36,636 nt of DNA from Acidimicrobiales bacterium (lineage in GTDB: Bacteria > Actinomycetota > Acidimicrobiia > Acidimicrobiales > MedAcidi-G1): assembly GCA_014239855.1 (NCBI GenBank), contig JAAZXY010000020.1:299-36934 (forward strand), given 5' to 3'. Both the position numbers and the translations under genes were made by a program. The stretch's first letter is position 1; every line of letters starts with the position of its first letter. Under the pieces are notes generated by a model. That model worked only from the letters and a program-made list of their open reading frames with translations. It was not told the DNA's origin and searched no databases. Shown piece by piece: positions 7,594 to 17,923 of the stretch.

Positions 7594-9462
7594 ATGGACG
7601 CCCCTTCCCTGTCGATCGACGGCTTCGCCTCGGTGGACCGCTCCGAGTGGGAGGCCATTGCCGAGGCCGGTCTGCGGGGCTGCACGCTTGCCTCGCTCAC
7701 CACCACGACGGCCGACGGCATCCAGATCGCCCCCGTCTACGGCCCGACCCCCGCCGCAGGAACCGTTGCCAGACCCGACCTGCCCGGTACAGGCGACCGG
7801 ACCCGTGGATCCTCAGCTGCGGGGCGGACGGTCAACGGCTGGGACGTACGGGCCCTGGTGACTGATGACGGCGTGACGGCGGCCAACGCCACGGTGCTCG
7901 ACGAACTTCTGCGCGGTTCCACGTCGGTATTGCTGGACGCCGACGCGATCGGCATCCGGTCACTGGACGACCTCGACGCCGTACTGGCCGACGTGCACCT
8001 CGAGATGGCCACCGTGGCGCTGCTGCCCGGCCCGGATGGGGCGGTGGCCGCCGGATGGCTGCTCGACCTCTGGGAACGCCGGGGCACGCCGCCCGATGGC
8101 CGGACCGGCCTGCTGGGCCTGGACCCGGTTGGTGTGGCGGCCCGACACGGTGGGGACCCCGCCGTGGGCCCGGTTGTGAATGACTCCGTCCTGACCGTGG
8201 TGGATCGTGCCCGGGACCTGCCCGGGGTGCGGACGTTCACGGTGGACGGCACGGTGTTCGCCGATGCCGGGGCGAGCGACGCCCGGGAACTGGGCTGGAC
8301 CACGGCCGGCGGGGTGGCCGTGCTGCGGGCTCTGGTCGACCACGGGATGACCATCGACGAGGCCCTCGATCAGATTGCCTTCACGTGGTCGGCCGATGCC
8401 GACCAGTTCCGCACCATCTGTCGTCTGCGGGCCGCCCGACGCCTGTGGGCCCGGGTGGCCGAGGTCAGTGGGGCCTCCGACGGCCACCGTGGTCAGGTGC
8501 AGCACGCCATGGGATCGGCCGTGGACATGACCCGACGGGATCCGTGGGGCAACCTCCTGCGGGGCACGGTGGCCGCCTTCGCGGCAGGGGTCGGTGGCGC
8601 CGATGCGGTGACCGTCCGACCCTTCGACTCGGGCCTCGGTCGTTCCGACGCCTTCGGACGGCGCACGGCCCGCAACACCCAGATGCTCCTGCTCGAGGAG
8701 AGCGCACTGGCCTCGGTGGTCGACCCGGCGGGCGGGTCGTGGTACGTCGAGGACCTGACGTCGCGCATGGCCGAGGTGGCCTGGGACCGGTTCCGTGACG
8801 TCGAGGCGGCGGGCGGCCTGGCTGCTGCGGTGGCCTCCGGGCTGATCGCTGAAGAGACTGACGCCTGCTGGGAGGCTCGCCGGGCGCGGCTGGCCACCCG
8901 GGCCGAAGCCGTCACCGGTGTGTCGGAGTTCCCCGACCTCGACGAGGATCTGCCCGAACGATCGCCGGGCCCGTCGGATCCGTCGGGCCCGCTGCCCCTC
9001 CGGCGTCGATCCGAAGCCTTCGAATCCCTCCGTGACGCGGTCGACGAGGTTGCGTCGACTCCCACCGTGCGTCTGGTCACGGTGGGCGACCTGTCCGATC
9101 ACTCGGCACGGGCCACGTTTGCCGTCAACCTCTACGCAGTGGCCGGAATCCGAGCGCTGCCCGCATCCGGTTCGGCAGGCGGCTCGGGCACCGGCTCACT
9201 GGTGGCCGTGGTGTGCGGATCGGACGGTGGCTACGCCGCCGAGGGGGTCGACGTGGTGGCCGCCCTCCGGGCCGAGGGCGTGGCACGCATCCACCTGGCG
9301 GCCCGGGCCGACCGCCTGGACGACGGTCTGGTGAGCGACCTGACCGCCGCGGGCGTCGAGGAGTTCGTGCACGCCGGTTCCGACGTGGTCGACCTGCTGG
9401 AACGGACGCTGGCTGACCTTGGTGTCCGGATGGCGAGGGACGCCGAAGGGGGGTCGGCATGA
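7594..9462 (+). CDS. mutA: Methylmalonyl-CoA mutase small (beta) subunit
   Basis: This 622-residue protein is the non-catalytic partner of the B12-dependent mutase that interconverts methylmalonyl-CoA and succinyl-CoA. It has the mutase barrel signature in degenerate form: [48 protein letters not shown] split across the middle, and [12 protein letters not shown] followed by [11 protein letters not shown]. The C-terminal B12-domain remnant lacks the DxHxxG cobalamin ligand, as expected for MutA. Low-complexity Gly/Ser/Pro linkers occur around residues 455-470 and 525-535. The length is typical. Its stop overlaps the mutB start by four bases (ATGA, 9459-9462), implying coupled translation. It leads the operon. 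Confidence 0.95.
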   Translation: MDAPSLSIDGFASVDRSEWEAIAEAGLRGCTLASLTTTTADGIQIAPVYGPTPAAGTVARPDLPGTGDRTRGSSAAGRTVNGWDVRALVTDDGVTAANATVLDELLRGSTSVLLDADAIGIRSLDDLDAVLADVHLEMATVALLPGPDGAVAAGWLLDLWERRGTPPDGRTGLLGLDPVGVAARHGGDPAVGPVVNDSVLTVVDRARDLPGVRTFTVDGTVFADAGASDARELGWTTAGGVAVLRALVDHGMTIDEALDQIAFTWSADADQFRTICRLRAARRLWARVAEVSGASDGHRGQVQHAMGSAVDMTRRDPWGNLLRGTVAAFAAGVGGADAVTVRPFDSGLGRSDAFGRRTARNTQMLLLEESALASVVDPAGGSWYVEDLTSRMAEVAWDRFRDVEAAGGLAAAVASGLIAEETDACWEARRARLATRAEAVTGVSEFPDLDEDLPERSPGPSDPSGPLPLRRRSEAFESLRDAVDEVASTPTVRLVTVGDLSDHSARATFAVNLYAVAGIRALPASGSAGGSGTGSLVAVVCGSDGGYAAEGVDVVAALRAEGVARIHLAARADRLDDGLVSDLTAAGVEEFVHAGSDVVDLLERTLADLGVRMARDAEGGSA

Positions 9463-11651
9463 TCCCCGACTTCACGACGGTCTCCCTGACGCCCGACGAG
9501 CCTTCCGCCAAGCCTTTCATCGACCCGGGTGCGTGGGCTGACCGGGTACTGGCCGAAACCGGGCAGACGCCCGACGATCTGGCCCGCGATACCCCCGAGC
9601 AGATCCGGGTGCCCATCCTGTCCACGGCTGCCGACGGGTCCCCGGAGACGGGATTCGCCGACGCCTGGCCGGGCGTGGCCCCGTACCTGCGAGGGCCGTA
9701 CCCGACGATGTACGCCAATCAGCCGTGGACGGTGCGCCAGTACGCCGGGTACTCCACCGCCGAGGAGAGCAACGCCTTCTACCGCCGCAACCTGGCCGCC
9801 GGCCAGAAGGGCCTCAGCGTGGCCTTCGACCTGGCCACCCATCGGGGCTACGACAGCGACCACCCCCGGGTGTCGGGTGACGTGGGCATGGCCGGCGTGG
9901 CCATCGACTCCATCTACGACATGCAGACCCTGTTCGACGGGATCCCGTTGGACCGCATGAGCGTGTCGATGACCATGAACGGGGCGGTGCTGCCCATCCT
10001 GGCCCTGTACGTGGTGGCCGGCGAGGAGCAGGGGGTGTCGCCGGACCAACTGGCCGGGACCATCCAGAACGACATCCTCAAGGAGTTCATGGTCCGGAAC
10101 ACCTACATCTATCCGCCGGGCCCGTCCATGCGGATCGTGTCGGACATCTTCGCCTTCACCAGCGCCGAGATGCCCCGGTTCAACTCCATCTCCATCTCCG
10201 GCTACCACATGCAGGAAGCCGGGGCGACGGCCGACCTGGAGTTGGCCTACACGTTGGCCGATGGCGTGGAGTACGTGCGGGCCGGGATCGCCGCTGGGCT
10301 GGACGTCGATGCCTTCGCCCCCCGCTTGAGCTTCTTCTGGGCCATCGGCATGGACTTCTTCATGGAGGTGGCCAAGCTCCGGGCGGCCCGCCTGCTGTGG
10401 GCCGACCTGATGCGCCAGTTCAATCCGACCGATCCGCGGTCGTCGTCGTTGCGTACCCACTCCCAGACGTCGGGCTGGAGCCTCACCGCGCAGGACGTCT
10501 ACAACAACGTGGTCCGGACGTGTGTGGAGGCCATGGCCGCCACCCAGGGCCACACCCAGTCGCTGCACACCAACGGTCTGGACGAGGCCCTGGCACTGCC
10601 CACCGACTTCTCGGCCCGCATCGCCCGCAACACCCAGCTGTTCCTCCAGCAGGAGAGCGGTACCTGTCGGGTGGCCGACCCGTGGGGCGGCAGCCACCAC
10701 GTGGAGCGCCTCACCCGGGACCTCGCCGTACGGGCCCTGGCCCACATGGGCGAGGTCGAGGAGTCCGGGGGCATGGCCCGGGCCATCGAGGCCGGGATCC
10801 CCAAGCTGCGAATCGAGGAGGCGGCGGCCCGCACCCAGGCCCGCATCGATTCCGGTCGCCAGTCGGTGGTCGGGGTGAACCGCTACCGCCTGGACCAGGA
10901 GGACCCGATCGACGTTCGCCGGGTCGACAATGCCCAGGTCCGAGCCGACCAGTTGGCCAAGTTGGCACGGCTTCGGGCCGAACGCGACCCGCAGGCCTGT
11001 GCCACGGCGCTCGACGCCCTCACAGCCAGCGCGTCATCGGGCGAGGGCAACCTGCTGGCGCTGGCCATCGACGCGGCCCGGGCGAGGGCTACGGTCGGGG
11101 AGATCAGCGACGCCCTCGAACAGGTCTACGGGCGCCACGTGGCGGAGGTCCGCACCATCTCCGGAGTCTTCAACAGCGAGGTCGGCAACGGCGAGGCGGT
11201 GGCCTCGGCCCGTGCCCGGGTGGTGGCCTTCGAGGCCGACGCCGGCCGGCGACCCCGGATCCTGGTGGCCAAGATGGGCCAGGACGGCCACGACCGCGGC
11301 CAGAAGGTCATCGCCACGGCGTTTGCCGATCTGGGTTTCGACGTCGACATCGGGCCGCTCTTCTCGACACCGGACGAGGTGGCCCGTCAGGCCGTCGAGA
11401 ACGACGTCCACGTGGTGGGTGTGAGTTCTCTGGCTGCCGGGCACCTGACGCTGGTCCCCGAACTCCGCGACGCCCTGGCCGCCCACGGGCGGACCGACAT
11501 CGCCATTGTGGTCGGCGGGGTCATCCCACCCGACGACCACGATGCCCTGCTTGCTGCCGGTGCCGCAGCGGTGTTCCCGCCGGGCACGGTGGTGGCCACG
11601 GCGGCCGTCGACCTGCTCGACGCCCTGGCGTCCGGCCCGGCCGCCGGTTAG
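9459..11651 (+). CDS. mutB: Methylmalonyl-CoA mutase large (alpha) subunit, catalytic
   Basis: This 730-residue subunit binds adenosylcobalamin and converts (R)-methylmalonyl-CoA to succinyl-CoA, the last step of propionyl-CoA use. The N-terminal barrel shows [58 protein letters not shown] and [13 protein letters not shown]. The C-terminal B12 domain, about 590-725, has the DxHxxG cobalamin motif with Asp609 and His611 in [10 protein letters not shown], plus [12 protein letters not shown] and [10 protein letters not shown]. All key residues look intact and the length is standard. It overlaps mutA by four bases and is followed after 7 bases by meaB. No methylmalonyl-CoA epimerase or propionyl-CoA carboxylase gene is in the window. 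Confidence 0.98.
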   Translation: MIPDFTTVSLTPDEPSAKPFIDPGAWADRVLAETGQTPDDLARDTPEQIRVPILSTAADGSPETGFADAWPGVAPYLRGPYPTMYANQPWTVRQYAGYSTAEESNAFYRRNLAAGQKGLSVAFDLATHRGYDSDHPRVSGDVGMAGVAIDSIYDMQTLFDGIPLDRMSVSMTMNGAVLPILALYVVAGEEQGVSPDQLAGTIQNDILKEFMVRNTYIYPPGPSMRIVSDIFAFTSAEMPRFNSISISGYHMQEAGATADLELAYTLADGVEYVRAGIAAGLDVDAFAPRLSFFWAIGMDFFMEVAKLRAARLLWADLMRQFNPTDPRSSSLRTHSQTSGWSLTAQDVYNNVVRTCVEAMAATQGHTQSLHTNGLDEALALPTDFSARIARNTQLFLQQESGTCRVADPWGGSHHVERLTRDLAVRALAHMGEVEESGGMARAIEAGIPKLRIEEAAARTQARIDSGRQSVVGVNRYRLDQEDPIDVRRVDNAQVRADQLAKLARLRAERDPQACATALDALTASASSGEGNLLALAIDAARARATVGEISDALEQVYGRHVAEVRTISGVFNSEVGNGEAVASARARVVAFEADAGRRPRILVAKMGQDGHDRGQKVIATAFADLGFDVDIGPLFSTPDEVARQAVENDVHVVGVSSLAAGHLTLVPELRDALAAHGRTDIAIVVGGVIPPDDHDALLAAGAAAVFPPGTVVATAAVDLLDALASGPAAG

Positions 11652-11658
11652 GCGACCG

Positions 11659-12630
11659 GTGGCCGTCCCGGAACTCGTCGACGGCGTACTGGCCGGTGAT
11701 CGGGCCTCCATCGGTCGGGCCCTGACGCTGGTCGAGTCCAACCACCGGGGGCACCGCGCCGAGGCCACCGCGCTACTCGACGCTCTCTCGCCCCACGCCT
11801 CGGATTCCCACCGTGTCGGCATCACCGGGGTGCCGGGCGTGGGCAAGTCGACCTTCATCGAGTCGCTGGGTGGCCGGCTCACCGCCGCCGGTCGACGGGT
11901 GGCCGTGCTGGCCGTGGATCCGACGAGCACGGTGACCGGGGGCAGCATCCTGGGCGACAAGACCCGCATGCTCCACCTGGCCAACGACCCGGCGGCGTTC
12001 GTGCGGCCCTCACCCAGTGCCGGGACGCTCGGCGGGGTGACCCGCACGACCCGTGAGTCGATGGTGGTGCTGGAGGCCGCCGGCTACGACGTGGTGCTCG
12101 TCGAGACGGTGGGTGTCGGCCAGTCCGAGACCGTGGTGGCCGCCATGGTCGACTTCTTCCTGGTGTTGATGCTGCCGGGGGCCGGTGACGAACTCCAGGG
12201 GATCAAGAAGGGCGTGCTGGAGCTGGCCGACATGATCGCCGTGAACAAGGCCGACGGCGACAACGCTCCGGCGGCCCGCACGGCGGCCCGGGACTACTCG
12301 GCCGCCCTGCGCCTCACCCACCCGACCAGCCCGACGTGGACCCCGCCGGTGGTGACGTGTGCGGGACTGTCGGGCGACGGACTGGACGAGGTCTGGGAGC
12401 AGGTTGAAGCCCATCGTGTGGCGTTGACCGACTCGGGCGAGTGGGCGGACCGGCGTCGGGCACAGGGCCTGGCCTGGATGTGGTCGATGGTCGAGGACCG
12501 TCTGCTGGCCGACCTCCGGGCCGATCCGTCGGTGCTGGACCTCCTGGCCGTCGTGGAGTCCGACGTGCTGGATGGACGGTCCTCGCCGTCGGCGGCCGCC
12601 GTTCGTCTACTCGACGCCTTCGGCACCTGA
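11659..12630 (+). CDS. meaB: Methylmalonyl-CoA mutase-associated GTPase MeaB (ArgK/MeaB family)
   Basis: This 323-residue G3E-type GTPase protects the mutase and gates loading and exchange of its cobalamin cofactor. The P-loop GVPGVGKST is at 57-65, the LAVDPTSTVTGGSILGDKTRM segment follows, ETVGVGQSE is the switch region and NKAD the base-specificity motif. C-terminal MWSMVEDRLLADLR matches the family dimerisation helices. I chose GTG 11659, just after the mutB stop, because it gives the normal family N-terminus and a weak AGG lies 6 bases upstream; a longer in-frame extension reaches into mutB and is unlikely. Operon position directly after mutB is the classical arrangement. Confidence 0.95.
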   Translation: MAVPELVDGVLAGDRASIGRALTLVESNHRGHRAEATALLDALSPHASDSHRVGITGVPGVGKSTFIESLGGRLTAAGRRVAVLAVDPTSTVTGGSILGDKTRMLHLANDPAAFVRPSPSAGTLGGVTRTTRESMVVLEAAGYDVVLVETVGVGQSETVVAAMVDFFLVLMLPGAGDELQGIKKGVLELADMIAVNKADGDNAPAARTAARDYSAALRLTHPTSPTWTPPVVTCAGLSGDGLDEVWEQVEAHRVALTDSGEWADRRRAQGLAWMWSMVEDRLLADLRADPSVLDLLAVVESDVLDGRSSPSAAAVRLLDAFGT

Positions 12631-12653
12631 CGAGCCCCCGGATTCTGGCGGAC

Positions 12654-14267
12654 ATGGAACGGCGGGCGTTCCTGCGGGACGGCCTCCGTGCCGGTGCGGC
12701 ACTCGGTGTGGCCGCCGGTGTGTGGGGGACAGGTCTTCCGGGTGCGGTGGCCAGCGGACCAGTTGCCGGAAAGGGTTCAGCGGCGGCCCCCGGACCGTAC
12801 GGGTCGCTCGATAGCCGGGCGCCGGACGCCCACGGCCTGATCCTGCCCGAGGGCTTCACCGCCCGGGTGGTGGCCGAGGGCGGGGCACCGGTGGCCGGGA
12901 CCGATCTGGTGTGGCCACTCTTCCCCGACGGCAAGGGCACGCTTCCCACCGACGACGGGGGCTGGCTGCTGGTCTGCAACCACGAGCTGTTCGACTTCCA
13001 GACCCCGAGCGGACCACTGGGGGGAGCCTCGGCCATCGGCTTCGCTCCGGACGGCTCCATCACCGGTGCCCGGTCGGTGCTCTCCGGGAGCCACTCCAAC
13101 AGTCGCGGAGCGGTCACCCCGTGGGGAACATGGTTGTCCTGTCAGGAGGCGTTCGGCACGGCAGGGAGCGACGGGCCCGGCCTGGTCTGGGAGTGCGACC
13201 CGACCGGCGGGCGACCCGCGGTGGCCCGACCGGTCCTGGGACGCCGGACCCACGGATCGGTGGTGGTGGACGTTCACGGCGGGTACGCCTACCTGACCGA
13301 GGCCCACCGGGACGGCCGCCTCTACCGGGTGGCCCTGTCGACGACCGACGACCCCCTGAGTGGAGCGGGTGACGAGTCCGGCCGGATGGAGGCCCTGGCC
13401 GTGGGGCTTGACGACGGGATCCGGTGGCTGTCGGTATCCGACCCCTCCGGGTCGTTCATCCCGACACGGTTCCAGGCCCTCGACGGCTTCGTCGCCCCGA
13501 TGGGGGGCGGTATCCAGATCCACGACGGCGTCCTGGTGTTCACCACGGGCCTCGACGATCGGGTCCACGCGGTGGACCTGTCAGCCGGGCACCACTCGGT
13601 GGTGTGGGACGGCTCGGGCCGCCGTAGCGATCTGCACGGCATCGGCGACCTGACGGTGGCCCCTTCGGGCGACCTGTTCGTGGCCGAGGACCGGGGCGAC
13701 ATGGAGGTGGTCATGATCACGCCGTCCGGGGAGGTGGCGCCGTTCTGCCGGATGGTCGGCAACGCCCACCGGCTCTCGGCGGTGACCGGACCGTGCTTCG
13801 ATCCGTCGGGCACCCGGATGTACGTCAGCTCGCTGCGAGGGCGGGGTGGGGCGCTGGTCCGCGACGTGGTGCCCGACCTGGACTGGGGTGCGGGGGTGGA
13901 GGGTCGGCACGTCGGCGTGACCTACGAGATCAGCGGACCGTTCCGACCGATGGCACCGGTCCCGGCCGGTTCGCATGACACAGGAGCGGTCACCGTGCCG
14001 GGCAGCGTGGCGGGCGCCACGTCGACCACGGGCGTCCCTTCGGGAACCGACGGCTCGGCTCCGGCGACCACGGCGGCCCCATCGACCACGGTGGCGAACC
14101 CCGCCGACGGCATTGATTCCGGGGCGGCAGCGACACCGGACGGGGCGAACGCCCCATCTGCGGATTCGGCTGGCCGACCCGTGGGGCCGGTGGGCCTGGG
14201 GGCGGCGTTGCTGGCCCTCGGCGGTGCCGTCGCCCTACGTAGGCGGCGGGACGGGAACGGGTCCTAG
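12654..14267 (+). CDS. Tat-exported DUF839 / PhoX-like phosphatase-family protein with C-terminal membrane anchor
   Basis: The 537-residue protein begins MERRAFLRDGL, a twin-arginine export signal, followed by an Ala/Gly-rich hydrophobic stretch and a likely cleavage site near residue 34. The body matches DUF839, the beta-propeller family of PhoX alkaline phosphatases: WLLVCNHEL at about 103-111, SHSNSRGAVTPWGTWLSCQE, GRRTHGSVVVDV, AYLTEAHRDGRLYR and NAHRLSAVTGPCFDPSGTRMYVSS. A Thr/Ser/Ala/Pro-rich spacer, about 445-510, leads to a C-terminal hydrophobic helix and the basic tail RRRRDG, so it is probably anchored on the outer face of the membrane. No LPXTG motif is present. Phosphatase activity is inferred from the family. 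It starts 23 bases after meaB; its stop overlaps the nrdB stop. Confidence 0.85.
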   Translation: MERRAFLRDGLRAGAALGVAAGVWGTGLPGAVASGPVAGKGSAAAPGPYGSLDSRAPDAHGLILPEGFTARVVAEGGAPVAGTDLVWPLFPDGKGTLPTDDGGWLLVCNHELFDFQTPSGPLGGASAIGFAPDGSITGARSVLSGSHSNSRGAVTPWGTWLSCQEAFGTAGSDGPGLVWECDPTGGRPAVARPVLGRRTHGSVVVDVHGGYAYLTEAHRDGRLYRVALSTTDDPLSGAGDESGRMEALAVGLDDGIRWLSVSDPSGSFIPTRFQALDGFVAPMGGGIQIHDGVLVFTTGLDDRVHAVDLSAGHHSVVWDGSGRRSDLHGIGDLTVAPSGDLFVAEDRGDMEVVMITPSGEVAPFCRMVGNAHRLSAVTGPCFDPSGTRMYVSSLRGRGGALVRDVVPDLDWGAGVEGRHVGVTYEISGPFRPMAPVPAGSHDTGAVTVPGSVAGATSTTGVPSGTDGSAPATTAAPSTTVANPADGIDSGAAATPDGANAPSADSAGRPVGPVGLGAALLALGGAVALRRRRDGNGS

Positions 14268-15343
14268 AACTCCTCGTCGAACGCCACGTCGCCCTCGACG
14301 CCCACCTGGTAGGCGGCCACGGTGCGTTCGAAGAAGTTGGTGAGTTCCTGCACGTCCTGGAGTTCCATGAACCCGAACGGGTTGGTGGTGTTGTAGCGAC
14401 GCTCCAGACCCAACTGGGCGAGGCGCTGGTCGGCCACGAACTGCAGGTACTGCCGGGTGTCAGCGGTCGACATGCCGGGCACGCCCTGACCGAGGAGGTC
14501 CTCGGCGAACTGGAACTCGCACTCGATGGCCTCGTCGAGCATCTCGTAGATCCGGTTGCTGAGGTCCTCGTCGAACAACTCCGGCTGCTCGCGGCGCACC
14601 GTGTTGATGACCTCGAAGGCGAAGTTCATGTGGCAGCTCTCGTCGCGGAACACCCAGTTGGTGCCGGCGGCCAGACCGTTGAGCAGCCCCTTGGAACGCA
14701 GGAAGTACACGTAGGCGAAGGCGGCGAAGAAGAACAGCCCCTCGATGCACGTGGCGAAGCAGATGAGGTTCAGCAGGAACGTCTTGCGCTTCTCGTCGGT
14801 GTCCAGGTCGCCGAGGTTCTCCGCCGCGTTCATCCACTTGAAGCAGAACTCGCCCTTCTGGGCGATCGACGGGATGTTGTGGATCGCCGAGAAGGCGGCC
14901 TCCCGTTCGGCCATGTCGGGGATGTAGTTGTCCAACAGGGTCAGGTAGAACTGGACGTGCAGCGCCTCTTCGTAGAGCTGGCGCGACAGGTACATCCGGG
15001 CCTCGGGGGCATTGATGTGCTGGTACAGGTTGAGCACCAGGTTGTTGGAGACGATCGAGTCGCCCGTGGCGAAGAAGGCCACCAGCCGGTTGATGAGGTG
15101 CTTCTCGGCCGGGACGAGCTTGCGGTCCAGGTCCGGGATGTCATCGGAGAAGTCGATCTCCTCGACCGTCCACGTGTTCTTGATGGCGTCCCGGTACATC
15201 TCGTAGAACACCGGGTAACGCATGGGCCGCAGCGTCAGGTCGAAGCCGGGGTCCAGGATGTTGGCCCGGTTGGTCGCCGGAGCGGCCGCCGGGGTCTCGA
15301 CGGCATCGGCGGCCGAGTCGAAGGGAACCTCTGCGAGAGCCAT
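14264..15343 (-). CDS. nrdB: Ribonucleotide reductase class Ia beta subunit
   Basis: This 359-residue subunit houses the di-iron centre and tyrosyl radical that drive reduction of ribonucleoside diphosphates. Predicted metal ligands are all present: Asp95, Glu126, His129, Glu201, Glu235 and His238, seen as FFATGD, EALH, CIEGL and RDESCH. Tyr133, in the ExxHxxxY arrangement, is the probable radical site. The C-terminal tail is acidic (GDVAFDEEF), as expected for docking to the alpha subunit. ATG 15343 overlaps the nrdA stop by one base (TGATG), so the two are translationally coupled; an in-frame GTG at 15352 is less likely. The convergent DUF839 gene stop overlaps this stop. Confidence 0.96.
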   Translation of the reverse strand: MALAEVPFDSAADAVETPAAAPATNRANILDPGFDLTLRPMRYPVFYEMYRDAIKNTWTVEEIDFSDDIPDLDRKLVPAEKHLINRLVAFFATGDSIVSNNLVLNLYQHINAPEARMYLSRQLYEEALHVQFYLTLLDNYIPDMAEREAAFSAIHNIPSIAQKGEFCFKWMNAAENLGDLDTDEKRKTFLLNLICFATCIEGLFFFAAFAYVYFLRSKGLLNGLAAGTNWVFRDESCHMNFAFEVINTVRREQPELFDEDLSNRIYEMLDEAIECEFQFAEDLLGQGVPGMSTADTRQYLQFVADQRLAQLGLERRYNTTNPFGFMELQDVQELTNFFERTVAAYQVGVEGDVAFDEEF

Positions 15344-17760
15344 CAGTTGCACGCCTCACACGACTCGGGGTTCTCCAACGAACAGGCCACGGCCTCCTCG
15401 TCGGAGAAGGTGGGCTTCTCCACCGGTTCGCCACCCCCGGTCGGGCCGGAAGGCCCACCGGTGGTCGTCTTGTTGATCCGGGTGGCCGGTCGGGAGCGCA
15501 GGTAGTAGGTGGTCTTCACGCCGGACTTCCAGGCGTGGAGGTACATGGAACTGAGCTTGCCGATGGTCGGCGACTCCATGAACAGGTTCAGCGACTGGCT
15601 CTGGTCGATGTAGGCGCCCCGGGCCGCAGCCATGTCGATCAGGGATCGCATGGGCACCTCCCAGGCGGTGCGGTACACGTCCTTGAGGTCCTCGGGCATG
15701 TCCTCGACGTCCTGGATGGAGCCCTCGGCCATCTTCACCCGGTTGGCCATGGTCTCGTTCCACAGGCCCCGCTGCTGGAGCTCGCGCACCAGGTAGCGGT
15801 TGATCTGCATGAACTCGCCCGACAGCGTCTCGCGCTTGAACAGGTTGGATACCTGGGGTTCGATGCACTCGCAGCAGCCGGCGATCGAGGCAATGGTGGC
15901 TGTCGGGGCAATGGCGATGAGAAGCGAGTTGCGAAGGCCGTGCTCGGCGATCCGGGCCCGGAGGGTGTCCCAGCGGGCGGTGTCGGACGGAGCGACGCCC
16001 CACAGGTCGAACTGGAGGTCGCCCTTGGCGGCCCGGGTCAGCCCGTAGTTGGTGTGCGAACCGGAGGCCTCGGCCAGTTCGGTCGACGCCCACAGGGCGT
16101 TGAAGTAGATCTCCTCGGAGATCCGGGACGACAGGTCGCGGGCCTCGTCGGAGTCGAACGGCAGGCCGAGCTTGAAGAAGACGTCCTGGAGGCCCATGAG
16201 GCCCATGCCGACCGGTCGCCACGCCGAGTTCGACGTGGAGGCTTCCGGGGTGGGGTAGTAGTTGATGTCGATGACCCGGTCCAGGAACGGCACGGCCAGG
16301 CGCACCACCTCGGACAGGCGATCGAAGTCGAACACTCCGTCGGTGACCAGGGCGCCCAGGTTGACCGAGCCGAGGTTGCACACCGCGGTCTCGTCCTGGT
16401 CGGTGACCTCGAGGATCTCGGTGCACAGGTTCGACAGGTGGACCACTCGGCCCTCGGTGCCGGTCTGGTTGCACTTCAGGTTGGAGGCGTCCTTGAAGGT
16501 CATCCAGCCGTTGCCCGTCTGGGCCAGCGAACGCATCATCCGGCTGTAGAGCTCACGGGCCGGGATCTGGCGCTCGTAGATGCCCTCTTCCTCGGCCTTG
16601 AGGTAGGCGGACTCGAACTCGGGGCCGAACAGGTCGGTGAGGTGCGGGACCTTCGCCGGATCGAACAGGGACCACTGCCAGTCCTTCTCGACCCGCTCCA
16701 TGAACAGGTCGGGAATCCAGTTGGCCAGGTTCAGGTTGTGGGTCCGGCGCTGCGGGTCGCCGGTGTTCTCCTTGAGGTCGAGGAAGTCCTCGATGTCGGA
16801 GTGCCAGGACTCGAGGTAGACGCAGGCCGCACCCTTGCGGCGACCGCCCTGGTTGACCGCGGCCACCGAGCTGTCGAGGGTCTTGAGCCACGGGACGATG
16901 CCGTTGGACAGACCGTTGGTGCCCCGGATCAGCGAGCCCTTGGCCCGGATGCGGTGCCACGCCACGCCGATGCCGCCGGCGAACTTCGAGAGCTTGGCGA
17001 TGTCGGTGTACCGCTTGTAGATGCCGTCGAGGCTGTCCTCGGGCGAGTCCAGCAGGTAGCAGCTGGACATCTGCGGGTGGCTGGTACCCGAGTTGAACAG
17101 CGTCGGGCTGGAGGGCAGGTACTCCAGCGAGGAGATGAGGCGGTAGAAGCGGATGGCCTCGTCGGGGCAGGTCGACAGGCCGCAGGCCACCCGCAGGAAG
17201 AAGTACTGCGGGGTCTCGACGACCATGCGGTTCTCGGGATGGCGCAGGAGGTACCGGTCGTAGACGGTGCGAAGGCCGAAGAACTCGAACAGGTGGTCGC
17301 GCTCATCCTCGATGGTGTCGTTCAGCTTGCGGGCGTTGGTGGCGACGAACTCGGCCACCTCGGGGCCGATGAGGCCCTGTTCGACGCCCATGGCCACCGA
17401 CTGCGAGAAGGAGTGGATGTCCTGGTTGCGGACCTCCTTGTCGACCACCGTGGCCAGCAGGCGAGCGGCAAGACGGGAGTAGTTGGGCTCCTCGACAATG
17501 AAGGCCGCCGAGGTCCGGATGGACAGTTCGTCGAGCTCCTCGGTGGTGGCGCCGTCGCACAGGCCCGAGATGGTCCTGGTGGCCACCCGCATCGGATCCA
17601 CGCCCGGAAGGCCGTCGGCGCAGCGTTGGACGGCCCGCACGATCTTGTTGACGTCGACCGCTTCGAGGTCGCCGTTGCGCTTTCGCACCCGCATGGTGGT
17701 GTTGTCGTTCTCGGTCGATTCGACGTTCGTGTCGCCGATTCGCTCCTCGGTGAGTGCCAT
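15343..17760 (-). CDS. nrdA: Ribonucleotide reductase class Ia alpha subunit
   Basis: This 805-residue catalytic subunit makes deoxyribonucleotides for replication. It starts with an ATP-cone, about residues 20-110 (TMRVRKRNGDLEAVDVNKIV), which gives allosteric on/off control by ATP and dATP. Active-site residues are present: Cys234 in MSSCYLLD, Asn444, Cys446 and Glu448 in NLCTEI, and Cys461 in AVCNLGSVNL. The tyrosine pair for radical transfer is in TTYYLRSRPA near the end, and the C-terminal ESCEACN supplies the redox-shuttle cysteines. ATG 17760 has an AAAGGGA ribosome site a few bases upstream; the open frame runs further upstream to 17940 but that part is unlike the family. It is co-transcribed with nrdB. 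Confidence 0.97.
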   Translation of the reverse strand: MALTEERIGDTNVESTENDNTTMRVRKRNGDLEAVDVNKIVRAVQRCADGLPGVDPMRVATRTISGLCDGATTEELDELSIRTSAAFIVEEPNYSRLAARLLATVVDKEVRNQDIHSFSQSVAMGVEQGLIGPEVAEFVATNARKLNDTIEDERDHLFEFFGLRTVYDRYLLRHPENRMVVETPQYFFLRVACGLSTCPDEAIRFYRLISSLEYLPSSPTLFNSGTSHPQMSSCYLLDSPEDSLDGIYKRYTDIAKLSKFAGGIGVAWHRIRAKGSLIRGTNGLSNGIVPWLKTLDSSVAAVNQGGRRKGAACVYLESWHSDIEDFLDLKENTGDPQRRTHNLNLANWIPDLFMERVEKDWQWSLFDPAKVPHLTDLFGPEFESAYLKAEEEGIYERQIPARELYSRMMRSLAQTGNGWMTFKDASNLKCNQTGTEGRVVHLSNLCTEILEVTDQDETAVCNLGSVNLGALVTDGVFDFDRLSEVVRLAVPFLDRVIDINYYPTPEASTSNSAWRPVGMGLMGLQDVFFKLGLPFDSDEARDLSSRISEEIYFNALWASTELAEASGSHTNYGLTRAAKGDLQFDLWGVAPSDTARWDTLRARIAEHGLRNSLLIAIAPTATIASIAGCCECIEPQVSNLFKRETLSGEFMQINRYLVRELQQRGLWNETMANRVKMAEGSIQDVEDMPEDLKDVYRTAWEVPMRSLIDMAAARGAYIDQSQSLNLFMESPTIGKLSSMYLHAWKSGVKTTYYLRSRPATRINKTTTGGPSGPTGGGEPVEKPTFSDEEAVACSLENPESCEACN

Positions 17761-17923
17761 CTCGTGTCCCTTTCCCCCGGTTCCCGCCGGTCGCCCTTCG
17801 GACCACCCGCCACTGTCGGCGACCGGTCCCCTCGTTGTCCGGGTGCGGAGCGCGGCCTCCCATCGCGTGGCCGTCCCGGATGATCGGGTCGGTCGATGGG
17901 TGGGCCGGGTACTGCCTCCCGGG

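Noticed and set aside
11506-11658. N-terminal extension of MeaB into mutB
   Set aside because: The extra residues overlap the mutB C-terminus in another frame and do not resemble MeaB; GTG 11659 gives the normal length.
17761-17923. B12 riboswitch in the nrdA leader
   Set aside because: Some actinobacterial class Ia reductase operons are B12-controlled, and the leader is long enough to consider, but I find no B12-box-like sequence and could not build the conserved core.
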